Assembly: GCF_006516965.1 (NCBI RefSeq)
Contig: NZ_VHLH01000006.1
Coordinates: 62,001-126,000 of the forward strand
Source: Pararhizobium mangrovi
Lineage (GTDB): Bacteria; Pseudomonadota; Alphaproteobacteria; Rhizobiales; Rhizobiaceae
Direction of reading: 5' to 3'
DNA: 64,000 bases
The number at the start of each line of letters is the position of its first letter. Position 1 is the first letter of the stretch. The notes under the pieces are model-generated. The model was not told where the DNA came from and did not search any database. It saw nothing but the letters and a program-made list of their open reading frames with translations. The position numbers and the translations under genes were made by a program. Shown piece after piece: positions 48,354 to 63,473 of the stretch.

Positions 48354-49063
48354 CGCCGCACGAGCTCCACCGCGTTCGACTTGTAGAAGCCCGTCGACAC
48401 CTTCGCCGTCCGGCCGACCGTGAACTCCATCAGGACGCGGTCGCCGCCCATCGCCTTGCGCAGGCGCCGTTCGGCGACCGGCACGATCGACGGCGCGCGA
48501 TCGCCGCGCGGAAACGCACGGCCGACGACATGCATCGCGGCGAGTGCCGGCGTCTGCGGCGCATGGGTGAACACGACACTGCGGCGCGCGCGTGCCGCAA
48601 GGCCCGAAAGCACCTCGATGGCGTCCGTCAGCTCGTAGTGGATGACGGAATCCATCGCCACGACATGGTCGAATTCACCGAGCGCCGGATCGAGCATGTC
48701 ACCGGCGGCGAAGGTGATGCGATCGCCGAAGCCGTCGGCCTCCGAGCGTTCGCGGGCGAGATCGACGAGCGTCGGCGAGAGATCGATCGCGGTAACGTTC
48801 GCCCCGCGCCTGGCCGCTTCGAACGCAAAGGCGCCGGTGCCGCAGCCGGCATCGAGGATGCGCCGGCCAGCGAGGTCCTCCGGCAGCATCGCAAGCATCG
48901 CCGCCCGCATCCGGTCGCGCCCTGCCCTGACCGTCGCACGGATGCGACTGACCGGCGCGTCCGACGTCAGCTTACGCCACGCGTCGGCGGCGGTGCGATC
49001 GAAATAGGTCTCGATCTCGCCGCGGCGCGTGCGGTAGGTCGGCGTTTCGGCGAGCGCGTTCAT
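48350..49063 (-). CDS. bchM: Mg-protoporphyrin IX O-methyltransferase
   Basis: A 237-aa SAM-dependent enzyme that methylates the ring-C propionate of Mg-protoporphyrin IX. The SAM loop is RILDAGCGTGAFAFEAARRG (about residues 69-88), followed by VTAIDLSPTLVDLARER. The N-terminal EIETYFDRTAADAWRKLTSD is specific to BchM/ChlM. The product goes to the AcsF cyclase encoded downstream in the same operon. The start is one base past the bchL stop; the end overlaps lhaA. Confidence 0.95.
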   Translation of the reverse strand: MNALAETPTYRTRRGEIETYFDRTAADAWRKLTSDAPVSRIRATVRAGRDRMRAAMLAMLPEDLAGRRILDAGCGTGAFAFEAARRGANVTAIDLSPTLVDLARERSEADGFGDRITFAAGDMLDPALGEFDHVVAMDSVIHYELTDAIEVLSGLAARARRSVVFTHAPQTPALAAMHVVGRAFPRGDRAPSIVPVAERRLRKAMGGDRVLMEFTVGRTAKVSTGFYKSNAVELVRR

Positions 49064-49064
49064 C

Positions 49065-53669
<4,605 letters not shown>

Positions 53670-53698
<29 letters not shown>

Positions 53699-55217
53699 AC
53701 AGCGTCTCCACGGTGATTTCCGAACGGCCCTGTTCGGCGGCATAGGCCTCGGTGTTGCGTCGTGCCTTTCCGCGCACGAAGAACGGGATCTTCTTCAGTT
53801 CCGCCTCTGCATCCGGCACCCAGATCGGCCCGTCGGCGGGCGCCACCGTCGCCGCTTCGGCTTCCGCGCGATCCGTGCCGGCCGATTCCGCCGCGAGATG
53901 CGAGGGCTGCGCGGTGTCGTTGAACTCGAAATCCTTGCGGAACATGCCGAGCAGGTGCTCCTCGAGCCCCATTGTCAGCGGATGGACGAGCGTGTCGAAG
54001 AGGACGTTCGCACCCTCGAATCCCATCAGCGGCGAGTAGCGCGCGGGAAAATCCTGCACATGCACCGGCGCGGAAATGACCGCGCAGCCGATGCCGAGGC
54101 GTTTGGCAATGTGGCGTTCCATCTGCGTGCCTAGCACCATTTCCGGTTGCGCTTCGGCGATGGCCCGCTCGACTTCGAGGTAATCGTCGGTGATCAGCGG
54201 TTCGACGCCGATTTCCTTCGCCGCCGCACGCACGTCGCGGGCGAACTCGCGCGCATAGGTGCCGAGACCGACGACCTCGAACCCCATTTCCTCGCGCGCC
54301 ACGCGGGCAGCGGCGAGCGCATGCGTCGCATCGGCGAAGATAAAGACGCGCTTGCCGGTGAGGTAGTTCGAATCGACCGAGCGCGAGTACCACGGAAGTC
54401 GCGACCCGGCGCGAGCGAGCACCGGTTCGGAATCGATGCCGGCGAGTTCCGCCACCTCACGAACGAAGTCGCTCGTCGCGCCGTGACCGATCGGCACCAC
54501 CGTGGTCGAAGGCTGGTCGAAGGTGCGCTTCAGCCATTTGGCGGCCGTGCCCGCGGTCTCGGGATAGAGCACCACGTTGAAGTCCGCGGCACCCAGGCGC
54601 ACGAGATCGGCCGGCGTTGCCCCCATCGGCGCGGTGACGTTGATGCGGATGCCGAGTTCACCGAGCAGCTTCGTGATCTCGGCGACGTCGTCGCGATGGC
54701 GAAAGCCGAGCGCCGTGGGCCCGAGGATGTTGCAGACCGACCCCTCGCCCGCCGGGCGATGGCGCTGTGGCTCTTCCGTGTCGGCGAGCCCGCGAACGAG
54801 CTGGTAGAACGTCTCTGCGGCGCCCCAGTTTTCCTTGCGCTGATAGGATGGCAGTTCCAGCGGCACGACGGGGATCGGCAGGTTCGCAGCCCGTGCGAGG
54901 CCGGCCGGATCGTCCTGAATCAGTTCGGCCGTGCACGACGAGCCGACGAGCATCGCTTGCGGGCGGTAGCGCTCGTAGGCCTCTTCCAGCGTGCCCTTGA
55001 AGAGGGCTGCGGTATCGGTGCCGAGGTCGCGCGCCTTGAAGGTGGTGTAGGTGACCGGCGGGCGCTTGTCGCGCCGCTCGATCATGGTGAAAAGCAGGTC
55101 CGCATAGGTGTCGCCCTGCGGCGAATGCAGCACGTAGTGCACGCCCTCCATGCCGGTCGCGACGCGCATCGCGCCGACATGCGGCGGTCCTTCGTAGGTC
55201 CACACGGTGAGCTGCAT
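53670..55217 (-). CDS. bchB: dark-operative protochlorophyllide reductase subunit B
   Basis: A 515-aa NifK-like subunit of the light-independent reductase, which reduces ring D of protochlorophyllide without light but is oxygen-sensitive. The start [18 protein letters not shown] is the family start, including the Asp/Glu cluster-ligand region. A cluster Cys is in [14 protein letters not shown]. The C-terminal PCP_red-like module ([18 protein letters not shown]) is present. Gap to bchN is 4 bp; the end overlaps bchH by 29 bp. Confidence 0.95.
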
Positions 55218-55221
55218 GGCG

Positions 55222-57153
<1,932 letters not shown>

Positions 57154-57252
57154 TTACTTACGGACGCGGACGGGCGTAGACTTTGATCGTGGGGATGTCC
57201 GGGGGGACAAGCCGGACGACCAGATCGGGAAAAAGATGAGGGAGCGATGCCC

Positions 57253-58098
57253 ATGCCGCACATCGCGCATGAGTTGCAAGTCGAGCGGGCTGTGCGTGCA
57301 CAGCCAGTGTATCCACCGTCGGAAGATGACTTTCGCAACGCGCTGAGGGGCGTCGTTCGCGACAAGGTTGCCGGTGAACTCCGCAAGCGGCACTCCGCCG
57401 TCGAACGCCAGGCTACGCAAAGCCGTGCGGACGAGGACTTTGGCACCTTCCTGCACCTGTTGCTCGAAGGACGGCGCGACGACCTCGCCAAGTTCGCCGC
57501 CGCGAGCGGCAGCGCCAAGCACGTATGTCAAGCATTCCTGACACCCGCCGCGCGGTGCATCGGCGATCTTTGGGTGGCGGATCGCCTGAGCTTCGTCGAC
57601 GTCACGCACAAGACTGCAATGCTGCAACGGCTGATGCGCGAGCGCTTCATGGCGGAAGCCGACGATGCCTGCCTGCCGCTCGACTCGGCCGACCGGTCGA
57701 TCCTGCTCGCCGCAGCGGACGACGAGCAGCATACCTTCGGTCTGGCGATGGTCGCCGAGCATTTCTGGGCCGCCGGATGGGAGGTGGAACTCGCGAACCG
57801 CGGCGACCTCAAGGAAGCGGGAAAGCTCGCGGCCTCACGTCCCTTCTCGCTGATCGGGCTTTCCGTCGGGCATCGCCGGCACCTCGACGAACTGTCGGAC
57901 AAGGTCGCGTTCCTGCGCCGTTCCTCCTGCGACGAATCGAGCTGCCTGATGCTCGGAGGCCCCGCCTTCCAGGACGAATCACCGCGCAGGGTCGAGCGGT
58001 ACGGCGCCGACATCGTGTGCCAGGATGCCGCCCACGCCGTGGCATCCGGCGAAAGCTTTATCTCGACAAAAAGTCTTGGTAGGTCCTCGACGTCATGA
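57253..58098 (+). CDS. ppaA: PpaA/AerR, cobalamin-binding antirepressor of PpsR
   Basis: A 281-aa regulator with a B12-binding-like (SCHIC) domain in the C-terminal half. Recognisable blocks are FLTPAARCIGDLWVADRLSFVDVT (split around residue 100), DDEQHTFGLAMVAEHFWAAGW and MLGGPAFQ. PpaA/AerR uses hydroxocobalamin to sense light and weakens repression by PpsR/CrtJ, encoded next door. Two ATGs are possible: the one at 57253 has GAGGGAG at 9 nt, while 57247 is too close to it. It lies 36 bp upstream of ppsR, same strand. Confidence 0.88.
   Translation: MPHIAHELQVERAVRAQPVYPPSEDDFRNALRGVVRDKVAGELRKRHSAVERQATQSRADEDFGTFLHLLLEGRRDDLAKFAAASGSAKHVCQAFLTPAARCIGDLWVADRLSFVDVTHKTAMLQRLMRERFMAEADDACLPLDSADRSILLAAADDEQHTFGLAMVAEHFWAAGWEVELANRGDLKEAGKLAASRPFSLIGLSVGHRRHLDELSDKVAFLRRSSCDESSCLMLGGPAFQDESPRRVERYGADIVCQDAAHAVASGESFISTKSLGRSSTS
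57526..57543. promoter_or_regulatory. perfect TGT-N12-ACA palindrome inside ppaA
   Basis: TGTCAAGCATTCCTGACA, a full match to the PpsR consensus, inside the ppaA coding region. It could be a roadblock site or a chance match dictated by the protein sequence. Confidence 0.3.
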
Positions 58099-58134
58099 AA
58101 CCCGCCATATCCTGACGGAACGAGACCCTTGCCT

Positions 58135-59562
58135 ATGGAAGCCGAATCCGTGCCCGAGGTCGTGGCCTTCGCAGAACCGGAAGCGGCCTTTTCAGATCTC
58201 GAAGCCGAACTGGTCGGCCGCCTCCTCGTCGCAGCCGCGGACATCGCCATGGTCGTGGAGGCCGAAGGGCGTATCCGCGACGTCGCGTTCGGCGACGGCC
58301 ATTACGACGGCGATGCCGGTCGCGACTGGGTCGGCCGCAAGTTTTCCGAGATCGTAACGTCGGAATGCCTGCCGAAGGTCGAGCGTATGCTCGCCATGGA
58401 AGGCCCGTCCGCCGAGCGACTCTGGCACGAGATCAACCATCCGAGCGATTCGGGAACGGACCGTCCGATACGATACAGGGTCGTTCCTCTCAGCCGGAAG
58501 GGCCACGCCATCTTTCTCGGCCGCGACCTCGGCTCGGTCTCCCAATTGCAGCAGCGCGCGATCGAAGCCGAACTTTCCATCGAGCGTGAATACGCCCATG
58601 CGCGAAACGTCGAGATGCAGGCCCGCGCGCTCCTCGAAACGGCGCCCGATGCCGTCATCATCGCTGATGCGGTGAGCCTGGCGATCGACGAGGCGAACGC
58701 TGCGGCGGCAGAGCTTCTCGATGTCGACCGCACGAGCCTGGACGGACAGTCGCTCGGCGAGCATCTGGACGGCCCTGAGGGCAAGACGCTGCGCGCCGCC
58801 CTCGACGCGGCGGTGCGCGAGCGAACGGCCCGCATCCGCCTGTTCGTGAAGAACGCCGATCGGGAAAGCGAGGTCAACGTCTCGTTCATGCGGCGCGAGG
58901 GACGGCGCCACATTGTCCTGAGGCTGTTGCCGCCCGAACGCGACTATTCCGCGGACCGGGCCAATCCGGCGCTCGACCGGTTCCTGTCGCAGTTTCCCGA
59001 GGCGCTCGTCGTCACCGACGCCAAACTCAACATCGTCGCGGCGAACGACGCGTTCCTCGACCTTTCCGGTGTTCCCGACCTTTCGCGCATCGTCGGGGCG
59101 CCGCTCGGAAACCTGCTCGGCGAACACGAACTGGACACTGCGCTGCTCGCGTCGAACCTCAAGACCAAACGCATGGTCAAGCAGTTCACGACGATCCTGA
59201 AAGGCTGGTGGCGCAGCGGCCGGCAGCCCGTGTCGGTCAGTGCCGGCCACACGAATTTCGGCGGACGCGAGACCTACGGCTTTCTCGTGAGGCCGGAAAA
59301 CGCGGTTTCGCGGCCGACCGGCGAGCGGAACCACAAGATCCGGCCGGCAAACGAGATGATCGACCTCGTAGGCCGCATGCCGCTTCGCGACATCGTGCGC
59401 GAGACGACGGGAATCATCGAACAGATGTGCCTCGAGGCGGCCCTCGAAACGACGGGCCAGAACCGCGCTTCGGCCGCCGAACTCCTCGGTCTTAGCCGCC
59501 AGGGCCTCTATTCCAAGCTCAATCGCTACGGGCTTTCGGGTCCCTCGCCGGACGATGCCTGA
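58135..59562 (+). CDS. ppsR: PpsR/CrtJ, redox- and light-responsive repressor of photosynthesis genes
   Basis: A 475-aa regulator with an N-terminal domain, two PAS domains (about residues 155-260 and 275-385) and a C-terminal Fis-type helix-turn-helix (NRASAAELLGLSRQGLYSKLNRYG). PpsR binds TGT-N12-ACA sites and represses bch, crt and puc genes in air. The only cysteines are C78 and C432; C432 is next to the DNA-binding domain, while a PAS-region cysteine equivalent to Rhodobacter C251 is not seen. The start ATG at 58135 is chosen; a TTG two codons upstream is possible. Confidence 0.93.
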   Translation: MEAESVPEVVAFAEPEAAFSDLEAELVGRLLVAAADIAMVVEAEGRIRDVAFGDGHYDGDAGRDWVGRKFSEIVTSECLPKVERMLAMEGPSAERLWHEINHPSDSGTDRPIRYRVVPLSRKGHAIFLGRDLGSVSQLQQRAIEAELSIEREYAHARNVEMQARALLETAPDAVIIADAVSLAIDEANAAAAELLDVDRTSLDGQSLGEHLDGPEGKTLRAALDAAVRERTARIRLFVKNADRESEVNVSFMRREGRRHIVLRLLPPERDYSADRANPALDRFLSQFPEALVVTDAKLNIVAANDAFLDLSGVPDLSRIVGAPLGNLLGEHELDTALLASNLKTKRMVKQFTTILKGWWRSGRQPVSVSAGHTNFGGRETYGFLVRPENAVSRPTGERNHKIRPANEMIDLVGRMPLRDIVRETTGIIEQMCLEAALETTGQNRASAAELLGLSRQGLYSKLNRYGLSGPSPDDA

Positions 59563-59588
59563 CCGCCGACTATCGCGGGTGACAGGAG

Positions 59589-59606
59589 TGTCAATTCAAC
59601 TTGACG
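59589..59606. promoter_or_regulatory. PpsR (CrtJ) binding site upstream of bchG
   Basis: TGTCAATTCAACTTGACG, with arms GTCAA/TTGAC, ends 29 bp before the bchG start. It has the same core as the bchF site, read in the opposite direction. Confidence 0.7.
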
Positions 59607-59635
59607 CATGTCGGGGCCGTCTCTAGCATTCCGGC

Positions 59636-60532
59636 ATGATGCGTTCACTTTCGGCTTCCGTTTCCGGTCCGCCTTTTTCGCCTGCCACGGTCATCGAGCT
59701 CGCCAAGCCGGTTACGTGGTTCGCGCCGATGTGGGCGTTCATGTGCGGCAGCGTTTCGGCCGGCCTGAGCCGTGGCGACGCGCCGATGGCGTTTGCCGGG
59801 GTCGTGCTTGCGGGCCCGCTCCTCTGCGCGACGAGCCAGATCGTCAACGAATGGTACGACCGCGACGTCGACGCCATCAACCAGCCCGAACGTCCGATTC
59901 CCTCGGGGCGCATCCCGGGCCGGTGGGGGCTTGCACTGGCGGTCGTGGCAAGCGTCGTGTCGCTTGCGTTCGCCGCTCTCCTCGGGCCGGTCGTGCTTTG
60001 GGGTGCGCTCGCGGGGCTCGTTCTCGCCTGGGCCTACAGCGCGCCGCCGCTGCGCCTGAAGCGCAATGGCTGGTATGGCAACGCCGCCGTCGCGATCTCC
60101 TACGAGGGGCTTGCCTGGTTCACGGGTGCGGCCGTCATCGCCGGCGGCGTGCCGGACGGGCATATCCTGGTCCTCGCCGCCCTCTACAGTCTCGGTGCGC
60201 ACGGCATCATGACGCTCAACGATTTCAAGTCGGTGGCCGGCGACCGCGCGAGCGGCATCCGCTCCCTGCCCGCCCGCTACGGCGTTCAGGGCGCGGCGCG
60301 GATCGCCTGCGCGCTGATGGCAGGGGCACAGGTCGCGGTCTGCATCGCACTCTTCGTCTGGGGCGCACCGATGCATGCGGCGATCGTCGCGGCGATGCTG
60401 GTCGTACAGGTCGGCCTGATGCGCCGCCTCATGAAGGACTGCGCCGGACGGGCCGCCTGGTACAACGCGACCGGAACGAGCCTCTACGTGCTTGGCATGC
60501 TGGTCAGCGCGCTGGCCGTATCCGCGGGATGA
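59636..60532 (+). CDS. bchG: bacteriochlorophyll synthase
   Basis: A 298-aa UbiA-family prenyltransferase with about eight membrane helices. It esterifies bacteriochlorophyllide with geranylgeranyl or phytyl diphosphate. The Asp-rich motif NEWYDRDVDAINQPERPIPS (about 78-97) binds Mg-diphosphate. The second motif is TLNDFKSVAGDRASGI. KPVTWFAPMWAFMCG at the start is typical of BchG. Two adjacent ATGs (59636 and 59639) are both possible. A PpsR site lies just upstream. It ends 47 bp before bchP. Confidence 0.95.
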   Translation: MMRSLSASVSGPPFSPATVIELAKPVTWFAPMWAFMCGSVSAGLSRGDAPMAFAGVVLAGPLLCATSQIVNEWYDRDVDAINQPERPIPSGRIPGRWGLALAVVASVVSLAFAALLGPVVLWGALAGLVLAWAYSAPPLRLKRNGWYGNAAVAISYEGLAWFTGAAVIAGGVPDGHILVLAALYSLGAHGIMTLNDFKSVAGDRASGIRSLPARYGVQGAARIACALMAGAQVAVCIALFVWGAPMHAAIVAAMLVVQVGLMRRLMKDCAGRAAWYNATGTSLYVLGMLVSALAVSAG

Positions 60533-60579
60533 TGCGACCGAGGGAAGACGCCAACGAAGCGAGTTCGAAAGGAACGACG

Positions 60580-61824
60580 ATGAACGAGCAGGCGGCGCAG
60601 GATTCGCAGACCTATGACGTCGTCGTCGTCGGCGGCGGGCCGGCGGGCGCGACCGTCGCGCACGAACTCGCCGGCGAAGGCCGCATGGTGCTGCTCGTCG
60701 ACCGGGAGGAGCGCATCAAGCCGTGCGGCGGTGCGATCCCCCCTGCCCTCATCCGTGATTTCGCGATCGACGAAAGCCTGCTCGTCGCCCGCATCCGATC
60801 CGCGCAGATGATCGCGCCGAGCGAACGGCGCGTCGACATGCCGATCGAGGACGGCTTCGTCGGCATGGTCGACCGCGAGGATTTCGACGCGTGGCTGCGC
60901 GAACGCGCGGTTGCGGCCGGCGCCGAACGACGGCGCGCCGTCTTCCGCACCTTCGAGCGCGACCCGGACGGTACGCCGCGCCTGACCTTCGCCGTCAAGG
61001 AAGCGGGCCGACGGGAGCCGGAGACCTTTTCGATCCGCGCGCGATGCGTCGTCGGCGCGGACGGGGCGCGTTCCGCCGTCGGTCGGCAGGCGGTGAAGGG
61101 TGCCGACAAGGTGCGGTGCGTCTTCGCCTATCACGAAATCGTGGACTCGCCGCGCGAGACGGCCGCCTTCGACCCGGAGCGTTGCGACGTCTACTATCAG
61201 GGCCGAATCTCGCCGGATTTCTACGGCTGGATCTTCCCTCACGGTCCGCGCACCAGCATCGGCACGGGGACGGCCCGCAAGGGATACGGCCTGCGCGACG
61301 CGGTGACCCGCCTTCGCGCCACCGTCGGCATGGAAGGATGCACGACGATCCGGCGCGAGGGCGCGCCGATCCCGATGAAGCCTTTGAAGCGCTGGGACAA
61401 CGGCCGCGACGTCGTGCTGGCGGGGGACGCCGCCGGCGTCGTCGCACCGGCCTCCGGCGAAGGCATCTACTACGCCATGGTCAGCGCGCGGCGCGTCGGC
61501 GAAGCCGTCTTGGCCTTCCTCGAAAGCGGCGACGCCAAGGCTCTGGCGACGGCGCGCCGGCGTTTCATGCGCGAGCACGGGCGCGTCTTCCGCGTCCTCT
61601 CCATCCTGCAGGCCGTATGGTATCGCTCCGACCGCCAGCGCGAGCGCTTCGTCTCGATCTGCCGCGACCGCGACGTCCAGCGGCTCACCTGGGAGGCGTA
61701 CATGAACAAGAAGCTGGTGCGCCATCAGCCGTTCGCCCATCTCCGCGTCTTCTTCAAGGACGTCGCGCACCTTCTCGGGCTCGCGGATGGACGAGGAAGA
61801 ACACGGCAAAGATCGTCCGGCTAG
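60580..61824 (+). CDS. bchP: geranylgeranyl diphosphate/bacteriochlorophyll reductase
   Basis: A 414-aa flavin-dependent reductase that converts the geranylgeranyl tail to phytyl using NADPH. The FAD-binding start is YDVVVVGGGPAGATVAHEL, with GADGARSAVGRQ and the second nucleotide motif VVLAGDAAGVVAPASGEGI. CGGAIPP, conserved in BchP, lies near residue 48. The start at 60580 has GAAAGGA upstream; an ATG overlapping the bchG stop (60529) would add 17 unconserved residues. It ends the rightward photosynthesis block; the idi gene found next to bchP in Rhodobacter is absent. Confidence 0.94.
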   Translation: MNEQAAQDSQTYDVVVVGGGPAGATVAHELAGEGRMVLLVDREERIKPCGGAIPPALIRDFAIDESLLVARIRSAQMIAPSERRVDMPIEDGFVGMVDREDFDAWLRERAVAAGAERRRAVFRTFERDPDGTPRLTFAVKEAGRREPETFSIRARCVVGADGARSAVGRQAVKGADKVRCVFAYHEIVDSPRETAAFDPERCDVYYQGRISPDFYGWIFPHGPRTSIGTGTARKGYGLRDAVTRLRATVGMEGCTTIRREGAPIPMKPLKRWDNGRDVVLAGDAAGVVAPASGEGIYYAMVSARRVGEAVLAFLESGDAKALATARRRFMREHGRVFRVLSILQAVWYRSDRQRERFVSICRDRDVQRLTWEAYMNKKLVRHQPFAHLRVFFKDVAHLLGLADGRGRTRQRSSG

Positions 61825-62057
61825 ACGCTTCGCGCGTTTGGTGAGCATCGCTCGCTCATGCCGCGAAGTGGCGCTCCGATGCTGATCGATTGGAGCCTGC
61901 GCAATCCGGCCATGCGGATGTCATCGAGCGCGTCCGGTTCATCGTAGACGTAAGGTTCGCCTGGAAGCACGATCTCGCCGACATTGGTTCGCTGAATGCA
62001 CAAACCATTCCAAACCTCTGTGTCAACGCGGAAGTTTGCCTTCGGCACCGTTGGCAT
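61821..62057 (-). CDS. hypothetical 78-aa protein, doubtful
   Basis: An open frame of 78 codons in a stretch with lower GC than its surroundings. The peptide has a protein-like middle (GEIVLPGEPYVYDEPDALDD) but matches nothing I recognise. Its end overlaps bchP by 4 bp on the opposite strand. It fills the otherwise empty 260 bp between bchP and the small membrane protein gene. It may be a decayed gene or no gene at all. Confidence 0.25.
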   Translation of the reverse strand: MPTVPKANFRVDTEVWNGLCIQRTNVGEIVLPGEPYVYDEPDALDDIRMAGLRRLQSISIGAPLRGMSERCSPNARSV

Positions 62058-62085
62058 TGCGGTGATTTCGCTTTAGGATTAGCGC

Positions 62086-62277
62086 ATGGATATCATGGCT
62101 CGCCTGATGCTGCGCATGGCGCGATGGGTCCGCCGCCCGCCTTCCCGCTCGCAGGTAATCGCGGCGGCCGTGGCCGTCGCCTTCGCGCTCATTGTCGGCG
62201 GACTGCAGACGCTCGGTTACTGGCCGGATGCCCTGACGACGCAGAGGCTCCCGCACCATATTCATATGCTCCGGTGA
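62086..62277 (+). CDS. small single-pass membrane protein
   Basis: A 63-aa protein with a basic amphipathic N terminus (RLMLRMARWVRRPPSRSQ) and one membrane helix (VIAAAVAVAFALIVGGLQTLGYWP), then a short His-containing tail. Positive charges before the helix predict a cytoplasmic N terminus. The pattern RRPPSR-Q-(hydrophobic)-WP recalls small unnamed proteins of Rhizobiales. Function unknown. Confidence 0.5.
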   Translation: MDIMARLMLRMARWVRRPPSRSQVIAAAVAVAFALIVGGLQTLGYWPDALTTQRLPHHIHMLR

Positions 62278-62328
62278 TACGACCCCGCTCGTTCTGCGAC
62301 GCCCCGAAGGCGGCAGGCGGCTTGCCCC

Positions 62329-62718
62329 TCACTCGCTGCCGGCGAGGTCTTCCAGTATGGGGCAGTCCGGCCGATCGTCGCCGTGGCAAGTCGTTGCGAG
62401 ATGGGCGAGCGTCTCGCGCAGCGCATGCAACTCGGCGACCTTCCGATCGATCTCGGCGATCTTGGTCTCGGCGATCGCCTTGACGTCCGCGCTCGCGCGG
62501 GCACGGTCGGAATAAAGGGCCAGCAGCTGGCGGCATTCCTCGATGGTGAAACCGAGGTCGCGCGCGCGATGGAGGAAGCGTAGCCGGTGCACATCCGCCT
62601 CCTCGTAGGCGCGATAGCCGTTTTCGCTCCGTCCGGGTGTTACGAGCGCGATCTCCTCGTAGTAGCGGATCGTCTTGGGAGGCAGGCCGGAACGCTCGGC
62701 CGCGACGCCGATGTTCAC
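62329..62718 (-). CDS. cueR: CueR-type MerR-family Cu(I)-responsive regulator
   Basis: A 129-aa MerR regulator. The winged helix is MNIGVAAERSGLPPKTIRYY. The dimer helix runs to about residue 108. The metal loop CHGDDRPDC, with C111 and C119, has the two-cysteine spacing that defines Cu(I)/Ag(I)/Au(I) sensors of the CueR class (E. coli C112/C120). It overlaps the upstream exported-protein gene by 4 bp. No CopA ATPase is nearby; the closest metal transporter is the divergent CDF exporter. Confidence 0.88.
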   Translation of the reverse strand: MNIGVAAERSGLPPKTIRYYEEIALVTPGRSENGYRAYEEADVHRLRFLHRARDLGFTIEECRQLLALYSDRARASADVKAIAETKIAEIDRKVAELHALRETLAHLATTCHGDDRPDCPILEDLAGSE

Positions 62719-63287
62719 TGGTCCTGTCCGGTGCCGTTCCCGTCGGGCTGGACCGAAGGGCTTTTCGTATAAACGACCACGGTCTTTTCACGGTCCCCGT
62801 CGACGCGTGCGCCGACGATCATCGAGGGCGAGATGGATTGCGCGTTCAGCGCCGCGTAGGTCAGCGCGTTCGCCTCGAGCGCGGTCTGAAGCTGGCCGAC
62901 ATCCTCCGCGTTGTTATCCGCCGCCTTGGTGATGCGCGTGCGGTCCGGCTTGTCGGCAACCTTGTCGATATAGACGATATGGACGTCCGCCAGCGAGGAA
63001 AGCTCGGTGATGGCGTTGGCGGCCGAACCGCTCGCCTTGACGGCCTTCAGGATCTCGCTCGTATCGACGCCGTCTTCCTTCTGCTTGACGACCATGGTCG
63101 AGCCGAACGGGGCGATCGTCTTTTCGTCGGGAGCGTTCTGCTGGGCATGCGCGATGCTCGTCGCGACCACCGCAAGGGCGAGCGCGGCCGCCGCCAGCAG
63201 CGACGATGCGCGCGGCGGCCTCGTCCGCCGAAGGTCTACCGCCGGTCCCGACGCCACTATTGGATTGGCCCATGCCGTTCGAATCAT
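62715..63287 (-). CDS. exported protein of unknown function, coupled to cueR
   Basis: A 190-aa protein with a long basic N terminus and a hydrophobic signal (ASSLLAAAALALAVVATSIAHA, cleavage near residue 50), then a soluble periplasmic domain. No family recognised. The mature part contains EILKAVKASGSAANAITELS and alternating charged helices and strands, and lacks Cys and His clusters, so it is not an obvious copper chaperone. Its stop overlaps the cueR start (ATGA), so the two are one transcript. The start could be later in the basic segment. Confidence 0.6.
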   Translation of the reverse strand: MIRTAWANPIVASGPAVDLRRTRPPRASSLLAAAALALAVVATSIAHAQQNAPDEKTIAPFGSTMVVKQKEDGVDTSEILKAVKASGSAANAITELSSLADVHIVYIDKVADKPDRTRITKAADNNAEDVGQLQTALEANALTYAALNAQSISPSMIVGARVDGDREKTVVVYTKSPSVQPDGNGTGQDQ

Positions 63288-63473
63288 GATGCGCCCTTTT
63301 CGTCCTCGCCGGTCACCTGCCGGCGCTTCGCTTCGATATTCCTTTGCATGGCGCAGAACGCGCGGGAGGCGCAAGCGTTCGATGGAAACCCATGCCGGAA
63401 TGCCCGTCCTGCCGGCGGACTTGTTCGTATCCTTCGTGGACCATATACGTTTGCAGCAAGGAGACCGATCCGC

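Noticed and set aside
57177-57200. TTGAT half-site suggestive of an FnrL box between bchF and ppaA
   Set aside because: The second half ATCAA at the required 4-bp spacing is missing.
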